Shown piece by piece: positions 51,232 to 59,868 of a DNA stretch of 64,000 nt. The translations under genes were made by a program, and so were the position numbers. Position 1 is the first letter of the stretch. Each line of letters opens with the position of its first letter. This DNA comes from CADEED01 sp043747835 (GTDB taxonomy: Bacteria; Pseudomonadota; Gammaproteobacteria; Steroidobacterales; Steroidobacteraceae). The DNA lies in the NCBI GenBank assembly GCA_043747835.1, contig JAYTOK010000113.1, forward strand, positions 1 through 64,000, in the 5' to 3' direction. The notes under the pieces were generated by a model, which saw only the letters and a program-made list of their open reading frames with translations, made no database searches and was not told the origin of the DNA.

Positions 51232-54192
51232 ATGTCGATCTGTCTGCGTGCCAGCCTGTTCGGCGGGCTTTTCCTGCTGTCTGCGAATTCCGCGATCTCA
51301 CAAACCATGGACGTCGTGACCGGCGCCGGTCGCTACGTCGACGTGCCGGCAGTCAGCATCCCGTTCGCAACCAATTCCATGGCAAGCGGGCCGGACGGCC
51401 GCTTCTACCTGGCGAACCTGAATGGAAACCTCGTCCGCTTCGATCCGGCAAACGGAACCGCGACAGCGCTGCCCGCGAACGAAGGCGGCCTGAACTTTCA
51501 ACTCAACAACTCGAATGCGCTCGCGTTCGACGCGAATGGCAACCTGCATCTCGTCGTGAGCGGCCGCGTCCTGCGAATCGATCCGGTGGCGGGAACGACC
51601 GTCGACACGGGCAGCCTCTCAGGCTCCGCGCGGCAGATGGTCTTCGCGCCGGATGGCACGCTCTACTACGTGACGCAGGACTCTCGCGTTCGCGCGCGAC
51701 TTCCTTCCGGTTCGACTGTCGTGATCGCCGGCACGGGCGTGGACGGCTTTTCGGGCGACGGCGGTCCCGCGGTGGATGCGCAGCTCTACGGTGCGTTCGC
51801 GATCGCGCGCGGGCCGGACGGCGACATCTACGTCTCCGACACTCCTAACAACCGCATCCGCCGGATTTCGATCTCGGACGGAACCATCACGACGTTCGTC
51901 GGTTCGGGAAATACCCAGTTCAACGGCGACGGACTCATCGCCACGCTGACGAACATCTACCGGCCGGACTCCCTGGCGTTCGACGCCCTCGGCAATCTCT
52001 ACTTCGCCGATGGCAACTATCGCCTGCGCCGCGTCGATGTCACGACCCATGTCGTCACGACGGTCGCGGGGACCGGCTCGGCGGGCTACACCGGCGATGG
52101 CGGCCTCGCGACGGCAGCGCGTGTCTTCGCTCCGAAGGGAATCACTTTCGATGCGGCCGGCAATCTCTATTTCGCCGACATTGCATCGGGTCCCGGCACC
52201 GTTCGCCGCATCGCGGCGGACACCGGCATCATCAGCCGCGCGCTGGGGTCCGACGAAAGCTACTTCTGCGGCGAGAACGTCCCGGCGCGCTCGGCCTGCT
52301 TCGGCCAGGCGTATGGCCTGTCCTTCGACGCGGCGGGCAATCTGCTCATCACGGATGTCGTCACCCGGCGAGTGCGCAAGCTCGACGTGTCGACCGGTCT
52401 CGTCTCCACGCTGGCGCCGACGCCCGGATTGAGCCCGCTCGGGATCGACCATGACTCGGCCGGCAATGCATTCGTTGCGACGTACGGCGGCTATCAGATC
52501 AACCGTATCGACGCGTTCACCGCCGCCATGACGCGCTACGCAGGCACGGGCGGCTACGGATTCGGCGGCGACGGTGGCATCGCGACCGCCGCATCGTTCG
52601 CGTCACCGACCGACGTCGCCGTGGACGCGCTCGGAAACCTGTACATCGCGGACCAGGGCAACAACCGCATTCGCAAGGTCGATGCCACGGGCATCGTGTC
52701 GACGCTCGCGACGTTCGCGGGCCCGGCCACCGTCGAGCTGGACGCGACAGGTGGTTTGCTCGTCGCGGGACAGGAATGCCGCATCCGCCGAATCGATGTG
52801 AACACCGGCGCGAGCACGTCGATCGCCGGCACCGGCAGTTGCGCGGCGAACGATCTGACCTTGACGGGCCAGGCGATCTTCACGCCGATCGGTTCGTATA
52901 CGACCTTCACGGTCGCTCCGGACGGCAGCATCTTCCTGAGCTGGAGTCGCCACCTCTATCGACTCGATTCGACGGGATGGATGACGCGAGTTCCAGCACC
53001 TTCGGCGGGCCTGACAACGCCCGAAGGCCTGGGCTTCAGCCATCCGGACAAGATGAAGTTCGATGCCGGCGGCCGTTTGTATCTCACCGACGGATACAAG
53101 CCTTATGTCTTTCGCATCTCGGGATTGATCGACCCGACGCCGCCGGTCATCGAACCGCAGATCTCCGGAACTCTGGGCTCGAACGGCTGGTATCGCAGCG
53201 ACGTGCATGTCGAGTGGACCGTCACCGACCCCGAATCGGCGATTGTTTCCAGCAACTGTACGACGCCTACGATTCCCTCGGACACCGCGGGCGTGACCAT
53301 CCAATGCAGCGCGACGTCGCTCGGCGGATCGACGACACAATCCGTCACCATCAGGCGCGACACGGCGGCACCCGTCGTGAGCTTCGGTCCGCCCTCCCCG
53401 GCGGCCAATGCCGGGGGCTGGAACAACACGGACGTGAGCATCGCGTTCACGGCCAGCGATGCGACCTCGGGTATCGCGACTGTCGGCGCACTGAGCCCGA
53501 TCGTGATCGCGACTGAAGGTCAGGGCGTCGTGACGCAAGTCGCGGCGATTGACCAGGCTGGCAATTCGGCCACGTTCGCCACGCCCGCGGTGAACATCGA
53601 CAAGACGCCGCCTTCGATCGCGCTGCTGCACCCAGCGGCCGGCCGCAACTACGGCGCGTTCGCAGCAATCAATGCGCAGTACACCTGCAGCGATGCTCAA
53701 GCATTGCCGGTGATCTGCAATGGAACGCTGGCGAATGGCGCACCGCTGCCGACGAACGTGGCCGGCGCGAAGTCCTTCACCGCTTCAGCGTCCGACGCGG
53801 CGGGCAACGTCGCGACGACGACGCGCTCCTACTCCGTCGCCGCGCTGCAGTTCGGGCGCTTCATCGAACCGCTGCGTCGCTCGCCGACGCTCAACGGCGT
53901 GACCGCGGGTAGTTTGGTTCCGATCCGCTGGCGCATGCTCGACGGAACCGGCGTCGCGGTCACGAACCCCGCCGCGTTCCAGTCCTTCACGGTGCTCAAC
54001 TTGACCTGCCAGGGCGCGGCCGTCCCGCTCTCCGACACCGCGACCGGCGGCGCGGGCCTCAGCGTGAATCCCGCGAACGGCTACTTCACCTACAACTGGC
54101 AGACGGAGGCGTCATGGGCCGGCACCTGCCGTCGCGTGCAAATCCGTCTCGGCGACAACTCGGTCAAGGAACTCGTCTTCCGGCTCAACTGA
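51232..54192 (+). CDS. Secreted NHL-repeat beta-propeller protein with Ig-like C-terminal domains
   Basis: 986 residues from ATG 51232 (GGGAG ribosome site eight bases before). Signal peptide (ASLFGGLFLLSANSAIS-QT). Residues about 20-620 contain many NHL-type units with recurring FDALGNLYFADG, VRRIAADTG, TVAGTGSAGYTGDGGLATAA and IADQGNNRIRKVDA, predicted to fold as one or two beta-propellers. From about 640 come Ig-like/HYR-type modules (TPPVIEPQISG, DTAAPVVSFGPPSPAAN, DKTPPSIALLHPA). Such proteins are secreted or cell-surface and often bind ligands or matrix. Its 3' end overlaps the convergent hydrolase gene by eight bases. Confidence 0.82.
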   Translation: MSICLRASLFGGLFLLSANSAISQTMDVVTGAGRYVDVPAVSIPFATNSMASGPDGRFYLANLNGNLVRFDPANGTATALPANEGGLNFQLNNSNALAFDANGNLHLVVSGRVLRIDPVAGTTVDTGSLSGSARQMVFAPDGTLYYVTQDSRVRARLPSGSTVVIAGTGVDGFSGDGGPAVDAQLYGAFAIARGPDGDIYVSDTPNNRIRRISISDGTITTFVGSGNTQFNGDGLIATLTNIYRPDSLAFDALGNLYFADGNYRLRRVDVTTHVVTTVAGTGSAGYTGDGGLATAARVFAPKGITFDAAGNLYFADIASGPGTVRRIAADTGIISRALGSDESYFCGENVPARSACFGQAYGLSFDAAGNLLITDVVTRRVRKLDVSTGLVSTLAPTPGLSPLGIDHDSAGNAFVATYGGYQINRIDAFTAAMTRYAGTGGYGFGGDGGIATAASFASPTDVAVDALGNLYIADQGNNRIRKVDATGIVSTLATFAGPATVELDATGGLLVAGQECRIRRIDVNTGASTSIAGTGSCAANDLTLTGQAIFTPIGSYTTFTVAPDGSIFLSWSRHLYRLDSTGWMTRVPAPSAGLTTPEGLGFSHPDKMKFDAGGRLYLTDGYKPYVFRISGLIDPTPPVIEPQISGTLGSNGWYRSDVHVEWTVTDPESAIVSSNCTTPTIPSDTAGVTIQCSATSLGGSTTQSVTIRRDTAAPVVSFGPPSPAANAGGWNNTDVSIAFTASDATSGIATVGALSPIVIATEGQGVVTQVAAIDQAGNSATFATPAVNIDKTPPSIALLHPAAGRNYGAFAAINAQYTCSDAQALPVICNGTLANGAPLPTNVAGAKSFTASASDAAGNVATTTRSYSVAALQFGRFIEPLRRSPTLNGVTAGSLVPIRWRMLDGTGVAVTNPAAFQSFTVLNLTCQGAAVPLSDTATGGAGLSVNPANGYFTYNWQTEASWAGTCRRVQIRLGDNSVKELVFRLN

Positions 54193-54823
54193 AACTGCCG
54201 TTCGCCAGGAACTCGCCCACCTCGTGCGCGACATCCGCGGACAGCAGCATGCCCATATGACTGACCGGCATCGTGATGTGCGCGCTGCAGCCGGGTAGTT
54301 TGGTCTCGCTGACGCCGATGGTGCCGTCGCAGTCCTCGTCGAACTTCGCGAAAAATTGACCGAGCCCCCTGGGCCGCGTGCCCGCGATGAGCCCGAGCTG
54401 GTGCGCGCAATTCCAGCGCCGCGGCTCGCACGGATCGACGAGCTCACGCGCGACGAGCGGGCCGATCACTCGCCGCAGGAACGCGTGCCGTGCGACGGCT
54501 TGCGCCGAGCGGCTGCCACAGAGCGGCGCGCCGAGCATGACGACGCGGCCGATGCGCGGATCGCTCTCGCGCTCGAAGAAACGGCTCAACACGATGCCGC
54601 CCAGACTGTGGCCGACGAAATGGATCCGCTCCGCATCGAGGCGCGAGACGTAGCGCGCGAGCTCGTCGAGCGTTTTCTCGAGCGAGCCGCGCACGGTGGG
54701 ATAGCTGAAGCGATGGGACTCGAAGCCGCGCTCCGCGGTGAGCCGCCGGCGCATCAAGCCGAACTCGGCGCCGTTCAGGAACAGGCCGTGAACGAAGACG
54801 ACGGAAATGGGGCCTGACCCCAT
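54185..54823 (-). CDS. Alpha/beta-hydrolase, PGAP1/lipase-like
   Basis: 212 residues. VVFVHGLFLNGAEFGLMRRR gives the HG oxyanion motif, IHFVGHSLGGIVLSRFFE the GHSLGG nucleophile elbow (Ser about 92), and the late SHMGM probably the catalytic His. No signal peptide, so cytoplasmic. It could be an esterase or a lipase; substrate unknown. Three bases from the aspS stop on the same strand, so it is probably in the aspS transcript. Confidence 0.83.
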   Translation of the reverse strand: MGSGPISVVFVHGLFLNGAEFGLMRRRLTAERGFESHRFSYPTVRGSLEKTLDELARYVSRLDAERIHFVGHSLGGIVLSRFFERESDPRIGRVVMLGAPLCGSRSAQAVARHAFLRRVIGPLVARELVDPCEPRRWNCAHQLGLIAGTRPRGLGQFFAKFDEDCDGTIGVSETKLPGCSAHITMPVSHMGMLLSADVAHEVGEFLANGSFS

Positions 54824-54826
54824 TTC

Positions 54827-56602
54827 TCAGCTCGTGGGCGGCGGAGTTCTGACGCGGATGTGGATCTCCCGCAGCTGCTTCTCCGACACTTCCGTTGGCG
54901 CATCCGTGAGCGGATCCGCCGCCGTCTGCGTCTTCGGAAACGCGATGACGTCGCGGATGCTGTCGGTGCCGGTCATGTGCATGACCATGCGGTCGAGGCC
55001 GAACGCGATGCCACCGTGCGGCGGCGCGCCGAACTTCAAGGCATCGAGCAGGAAGCCGAACTTGTTCTGCGCTTCCTCGGCACCGATGCCGAGCAGCTCG
55101 AACACGGCCGACTGCATGTCCTGGCGGAAGATTCGGACCGATCCGCCCGCGATCTCCGTGCCGTTCAACACGAGGTCGTACGCCTTCGCGAGCGCGCCAT
55201 CCGGCTTCGCCTTGAGCGCGGCGATGTCGTCGCTCGCCGGCGCGGTGAACGGGTGATGCATGGCCACCCAGCGCTTCTCGTCCGGATCCCAGTCGAACAT
55301 CGGGAAATCTACGACCCAGAGCGGCTTCCATCCCGCGGTCGCGAGCTTGAGATCGACGCCGACCTTGAGGCGCAGCGCGCCGATCGCATCGCTGACTACC
55401 TTCGCGCTGTCCGCGCCGAAGAAGATCAGGTCGCCGTCTTTCGCGCCGGTGCGCTCGAGGATGCCCTTGACGGAATCATCGGAGAGGAATTTCACGATGG
55501 GCGATTGCAAGCCGTCCTTGCCCTTCGCCGTCTCATTGATCTTGATGTACGCGAGACCCTTCGCGCCATAACGGCCGACGTACGCGGTGTATTCGTCGAT
55601 CTGCGAACGCGGCATCGCGCCGCCGCCCGGCACACGCAGCGCCGCGACGCGGCCCTTCGGGTCCTTCGCGGGACCGGCGAAGACCTTGAAGTCGCACGAC
55701 GCGACGAGATCCGCCACGTCCACGAGCTCGAGCGGATTGCGCAGGTCGGGCTTGTCCGAACCGTAACGGCGGATCGCTTCCGCGAACGTGATGCGCGGGA
55801 AGGGATCCGGCAGCTCCGCGGCGATCGCATCCTTGAAGATGTGGCGCGTGAGGCCTTCCATCATCTCCATGATCTGCTGCTGCGAGAGGAACGAGGTCTC
55901 GATGTCGAGCTGCGTGAACTCCGGCTGACGCTCGGCGCGCAGATCCTCGTCGCGGAAACATTTGACGATCTGGTAGTAACGGTCGAAGCCCGCGACCATC
56001 AGCAACGGTTTGAAGATCTGCGGCGACTGCGGCAGCGCGAAGAACTTGCCCGCGTGCGTGCGCGAGGGAACGAGGTAGTCGCGAGCGCCTTCTGGCGTTG
56101 CCTTCGTGAGCACGGGCGTTTCGATGTCGATGAAGCCGGCGTCATCGAGATAATGTCTCATCGCGCGAGTTATCTTGTGGCGCAGTCGCAGACGCTTCGC
56201 CATCTCTTCGCGGCGCAGGTCGATGTAGCGGTACTTGAGGCGGACCTCTTCGCTCACGTGCTCGTCGAGCTGAAACGGCAGCGGGTCCGAGCGGTTGAGC
56301 GTCACGAGTTCGAGCGCCAGCAACTCCACCTTGCCCGAAGCGAGGTTCGCATTCGCCGTTCCGGGCGGGCGCTCGCGGACCCGGCCGCGCACCTGGACCA
56401 CGAACTCGTTTCTCAGTTTTTCGGCTTCGGAGAACTGGTCCTTGTTATCCGGGTCTATGACGACCTGGAGCAACCCTTCACGATCGCGCATGTCCACGAA
56501 GATGACGCCGCCATGATCGCGGCGGCGATGGACCCAGCCGGCGACCGTAACCTCTTGACCGACCAGCTTTTCGTTGACCTGGCCGCAGTAGTGAGAACGC
56601 AT
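54827..56602 (-). CDS. aspS: Aspartyl-tRNA synthetase
   Basis: 591 residues from ATG 56602 (MRSHYCGQVNEKLVGQEVTV), the normal family start. N-terminal OB anticodon-binding domain (GWVHRRRDHGGVIFVDMRDR), class II motif 2 (FRDEDLRAERQPEFTQLDIE), bacterial GAD insertion, and motif 3 (GIAFGLDRMVM). Charges tRNA-Asp. Length is as in E. coli (590). Confidence 0.97.
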   Translation of the reverse strand: MRSHYCGQVNEKLVGQEVTVAGWVHRRRDHGGVIFVDMRDREGLLQVVIDPDNKDQFSEAEKLRNEFVVQVRGRVRERPPGTANANLASGKVELLALELVTLNRSDPLPFQLDEHVSEEVRLKYRYIDLRREEMAKRLRLRHKITRAMRHYLDDAGFIDIETPVLTKATPEGARDYLVPSRTHAGKFFALPQSPQIFKPLLMVAGFDRYYQIVKCFRDEDLRAERQPEFTQLDIETSFLSQQQIMEMMEGLTRHIFKDAIAAELPDPFPRITFAEAIRRYGSDKPDLRNPLELVDVADLVASCDFKVFAGPAKDPKGRVAALRVPGGGAMPRSQIDEYTAYVGRYGAKGLAYIKINETAKGKDGLQSPIVKFLSDDSVKGILERTGAKDGDLIFFGADSAKVVSDAIGALRLKVGVDLKLATAGWKPLWVVDFPMFDWDPDEKRWVAMHHPFTAPASDDIAALKAKPDGALAKAYDLVLNGTEIAGGSVRIFRQDMQSAVFELLGIGAEEAQNKFGFLLDALKFGAPPHGGIAFGLDRMVMHMTGTDSIRDVIAFPKTQTAADPLTDAPTEVSEKQLREIHIRVRTPPPTS

Positions 56603-56752
56603 GGAAACCCTGGAAAGACGCGTGAAAGGGCGGCGATGGTAACGGTTCAGCCCCAAGTCAGGAAAGCCGATCCAACATGCTTCCCACCGGCCCCCGGGCG
56701 CGGCATATTTGCCCCCGTTTCGGCCCCCGATTTTTCACCACCGGACTCCCCC

Positions 56753-57469
56753 ATGACACGACGTCTGCTCGCTTTCTTCGCCCTCGTTCTGGCCACCCAG
56801 GCGCCGGCCGCCACCTGGGAATCCGGGAAGCACTACACCGTGCTGCCCCAGCCCCAGCGAACCAACGTCCCGGCCGGTAAGGTCGAAGTCATGGAGGTGT
56901 TTTCGTACGGCTGTCCCGCGTGCAACAAATTCCTGCCGGCGATGAAGAAGCTGAAGTCCAGCCTGCCCGCCAACGCGCAGATCACGTACCTGCCTGCGTC
57001 GTGGAATGCCGCGGAGAACTGGCCGCTGTTCCAGCGCGCGTACCTCACCGCCCAATCGTTAGGTGTCGCCGACAAGGCGCACGATGAGATGTTCAAAGCA
57101 ATCTGGATGACGGGCGGCGAACTCAGCATCATCGAAGCCGATGGCCAGCGCCTCAAGAAGAAACTGCCGACGATCGAGGATGCGGCGAAGTTCTATCAGC
57201 GCGTGACGGGATACAAGGCGGCGGATTTCGTCGCCGCCGCGAAGTCGTTCAGCGTCGACATGAAGATGCGCCAGGCCGATGCGCAGATCATCGCGATGCG
57301 CGTCTCGGGCACACCCACGATCGTCGTGAATGGCAAGTACCGTGTGAACAACGAAAACCTCGAGTCGACCGACGCGATGATCGAGCTGATCAAGTTTCTC
57401 GTCGTGAAGGAAAGCGCGCCGCCGGCTCCGGCTGCCACGCCCGCTCAGGCGCCCGCGAAAAAGTCGTGA
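56753..57469 (+). CDS. dsbA: Thiol:disulfide interchange protein DsbA
   Basis: 238 residues from ATG 56753. Signal peptide (LLAFFALVLATQAPA-AT), thioredoxin fold with active site CPAC (VFSYGCPACNKF) and the cis-Pro loop VSGTPTIVVNGKY, plus an Ala/Pro-rich C-terminal tail unusual for DsbA. Introduces disulfides in periplasmic proteins; the Cys-rich Tad and RHS proteins nearby would be clients. The upstream in-frame extension is antisense to aspS and is not coding. Confidence 0.94.
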   Translation: MTRRLLAFFALVLATQAPAATWESGKHYTVLPQPQRTNVPAGKVEVMEVFSYGCPACNKFLPAMKKLKSSLPANAQITYLPASWNAAENWPLFQRAYLTAQSLGVADKAHDEMFKAIWMTGGELSIIEADGQRLKKKLPTIEDAAKFYQRVTGYKAADFVAAAKSFSVDMKMRQADAQIIAMRVSGTPTIVVNGKYRVNNENLESTDAMIELIKFLVVKESAPPAPAATPAQAPAKKS

Positions 57470-57482
57470 TCTGAACCGCGAT

Positions 57483-57516
57483 GCCCGCGGCCTGGTTCTA
57501 ACCAGTCGCCGCGGGC
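57483..57516 (+). terminator. Bidirectional terminator between dsbA and the MBL-fold gene
   Basis: GCCCGCGG (57483-57490) pairs with CCGCGGGC (57509-57516), with an inner CTGGTT/AACCAG stem, followed by TTCTTCT on the plus strand. It lies 14 bases after the dsbA stop and overlaps the last codons of the convergent gene. Confidence 0.75.
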
Positions 57517-58475
57517 TTCTTCTGGCGGCGCTTCCAGAAGCGCATCAGCGCCCAGATCGCCAATCCCAACACCGCGATGACGCCGGCTGCGACCGCGATC
57601 AGATTGCGCACCGGGTTCACGACGACGAAGTTCGGGAACTTCGAATAGAACCCGTTGAAGTCCGCGAGCGCCGCGGGCAGCGCCTCGACATCCTGTTTGG
57701 TGAGCGCGAGCGCGCGTTCGTTCGGGTGGAATGTGCTGCCGGCGGGAAAGGGCTCACCGTCGGTGCCGAGTTCGATGTGGCCACCCAACACCGCGGTGAC
57801 GGGCTTGTCTTTCAGATAGGCAACGGCGCGATCCGCGCTCGCCTTGTAGGCGTCGATGTCGTCGACGAGCAGGCGGCCAGGCAGCAGGAAATCGCCGGTG
57901 AACACGAGGCCCGTGTTCGCGTCGTAGAACAGCAGGTGATCGCGCAAGTGGCCGGGCGCCGCAATCGCTTCGACGACGCGGCCACCGAGATCGACCTTCA
58001 CCGTGTCGTCGAACCAGCTCTTGAAGCCATAGAACTTCACGATGCCATCCGGCTCGATCGGCACGATCTCGGTGCCAGGTAGTTTGGCGAGTTGCGCGTC
58101 ACCCGCGCGGTGATCGGAGTGGCGGTGGGTGTGGGCCACGAGCAGGGGCAACGGCACGCCGTTGGGTTTCGGCAGCAAGCCGGCGATCGTTCTCGCGAGC
58201 GGCATCGCGGCCTCGTCTTCGACGGCGCCGCTGTCGATGAGCAGCGCGCGCTGGTCGCCGATCAGTAGATAGAGAAGCGGCGCCTCGAAATCCGCGCAAA
58301 GGTTCTGGCGCAGGATGTAGGTGTTCGCGTCGTAGCGATGCACCTGCAAGGGCGGCTGCGGATTCGCGGCGCAGTCTTCCGCGCCGGGGTTCCATGGGAC
58401 GTCGAGGTCGCCGGGAACCGGCTGGGCTACTGCAATGAGCGGCAACAGAAGAATTGGCGCGAAGACGCGTTTCAT
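57498..58475 (-). CDS. Periplasmic metallo-beta-lactamase-fold hydrolase with C-terminal membrane anchor
   Basis: 325 residues from ATG 58475. Signal peptide (MKRVFAPILLLPLIAVA-QP), MBL-fold metal motif HTHRHSDH (family HxHxDH), a later APGHLRDHLLFYD, FTGDFLLPG and GGHIELGTDG. A single helix (VAAGVIAVLGLAIWAL) followed by a basic RFWKRRQKK tail anchors it to the inner membrane. Substrate unknown. Resembles MBL hydrolases that are not beta-lactamases; resistance is not implied. Confidence 0.85.
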   Translation of the reverse strand: MKRVFAPILLLPLIAVAQPVPGDLDVPWNPGAEDCAANPQPPLQVHRYDANTYILRQNLCADFEAPLLYLLIGDQRALLIDSGAVEDEAAMPLARTIAGLLPKPNGVPLPLLVAHTHRHSDHRAGDAQLAKLPGTEIVPIEPDGIVKFYGFKSWFDDTVKVDLGGRVVEAIAAPGHLRDHLLFYDANTGLVFTGDFLLPGRLLVDDIDAYKASADRAVAYLKDKPVTAVLGGHIELGTDGEPFPAGSTFHPNERALALTKQDVEALPAALADFNGFYSKFPNFVVVNPVRNLIAVAAGVIAVLGLAIWALMRFWKRRQKKPAATG

Positions 58476-58488
58476 GAATCTGACCCCT

Positions 58489-59868
58489 TTAACTGCGCAG
58501 GTACCAGGCATAGTCGAGCTCGCTGACTTCCGCCGAGAACCGCGCGCACTCCTGATCCTTGATCGCCAGGAAGATCTTCAGGAAATCCGCGCCCAGCGCG
58601 TCGGCGAGAAACTCCGATCTCGACGCCAGCATCAGCGATCTGCGCCACGTCGACGGCAACACCCGCTCTGTCGCCTGCGTGTAGCCGTTGCCCTCCACCG
58701 CCGGACCCGGATCGACAGCGTCCCGCATCCCGCGCAGCGCGCCACCGAGCACGGTCGCCACGGCGAGATACAGGTTCGCATCCGCGCCCGCGATCCGATG
58801 CTCGACATGCCGCGACACGGGCGGCCCTGCCGGAACTCGCAAGCTCACGCTGCGATTGTTCACGCCCCAGATCGGCGCGATCGGCGCGTAGCTTTCGCTC
58901 ACGAACCGGCGATACGAATTCGCATTCGGCGCGAACACGGCCATCGACTCCGCCATGCTCGCTTTCATCCCGCCGATCGCGTGACGCAGACGCGGCGTAC
59001 CCGCCGGATCCTCGCTCGCGAAGAGGTTGACGCCCTGCGCATCGTTCACGCTCACGTGCACGTGCAGCCCGCTGCCCGCGCGCGCCGTGAACGGCTTCGC
59101 CATGAAGCACGCGATGTAGCCGTGCTTCTGCGCGGCGCCGCGCAGCACGCGTTTGAACATCACCGCTTCGTCCACCGCGCGCAGCGCATCGTCGCGGTGA
59201 TGCAGCGTGATCTCGAACTGTCCAGGCGAGTATTCCGACATCAGCGTCTCGGCCGGCAGCCCCTGCGCGGCCGCGCCGCGGTACACCTCGTCGAACACCG
59301 GCGCGAGATCGTCCAGCCGCTGCAGGCTGTACGCGTCTATCTTCTCTCTCTCGCCCGCGCGCCCGCCGCCGGCGGGCACGAGCTTGCCGCCCGCCTCTTC
59401 CTTCAATAGATAGAACTCGATTTCGCAGGCGACGACGGGCGTGAGCCCCGCGCTCGCGAACCGCTCGACCATGCGCACCAGCGCGTGCCGCGGGTCCGCC
59501 GCCGCGGGCGCGCCCTTGCCGTCGAACATCGTGAGCATGAGCTGCCCGCAACTCGTCAACCACGGCGAGCGCGTGAGCGTGCGCGCAATCGGCCGCGCGG
59601 TCATGTCGGCATCGCCCGTATCCCAGACGAGCCCGGTCGCATCGACGTCCTGCCCCGTGATGTCCAATCCCAGGATCGATCCCGCGACCTGCCTTCCCGA
59701 ATCAAAGATGCGCTCGAGCTCTTCCCGCCGCACGGACTTGCCGCGCAACACGCCGGAAGGGTCGGTGATCATGATCTGCACGGCCTGGATGTCCGGGTTC
59801 GCCGCGAGGAAAGCGTCGAGCTCCGCGCGCGACGCGAGCGCGATCCGATTCGACGACGACTCAGTCAC
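58489..59868 (-). CDS. Glutamine synthetase family ligase, PuuA-like (gamma-glutamylpolyamine synthetase)
   Basis: 459 residues from a GTG at 59868 that overlaps the aminotransferase stop by eight bases and has GGGGG five bases upstream. GS fold: QIMITDPSGVLRGKSVRREE at the N-terminus, ACEIEFYLL metal motif, AGSGLHVHVSVND ATP-binding loop, HRIAGADANLYLAVATVLGG, and the SRSEFLADALGADFLKIFLA C-terminus. PuuA-like enzymes join glutamate to putrescine or other amines for catabolism. Coupling with an aminotransferase supports polyamine or amine use rather than ammonia assimilation. Confidence 0.87.
   Translation of the reverse strand: MTESSSNRIALASRAELDAFLAANPDIQAVQIMITDPSGVLRGKSVRREELERIFDSGRQVAGSILGLDITGQDVDATGLVWDTGDADMTARPIARTLTRSPWLTSCGQLMLTMFDGKGAPAAADPRHALVRMVERFASAGLTPVVACEIEFYLLKEEAGGKLVPAGGGRAGEREKIDAYSLQRLDDLAPVFDEVYRGAAAQGLPAETLMSEYSPGQFEITLHHRDDALRAVDEAVMFKRVLRGAAQKHGYIACFMAKPFTARAGSGLHVHVSVNDAQGVNLFASEDPAGTPRLRHAIGGMKASMAESMAVFAPNANSYRRFVSESYAPIAPIWGVNNRSVSLRVPAGPPVSRHVEHRIAGADANLYLAVATVLGGALRGMRDAVDPGPAVEGNGYTQATERVLPSTWRRSLMLASRSEFLADALGADFLKIFLAIKDQECARFSAEVSELDYAWYLRS

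Noticed and set aside
54860..56752. Long N-terminal extension in frame with dsbA
   Set aside because: It is antisense to aspS; dsbA has its own ATG, signal peptide and mature sequence from 56753.
57498..58475. Beta-lactamase resistance gene
   Set aside because: The MBL fold alone does not show lactamase activity; the architecture with a C-terminal membrane anchor is not that of known class B enzymes.
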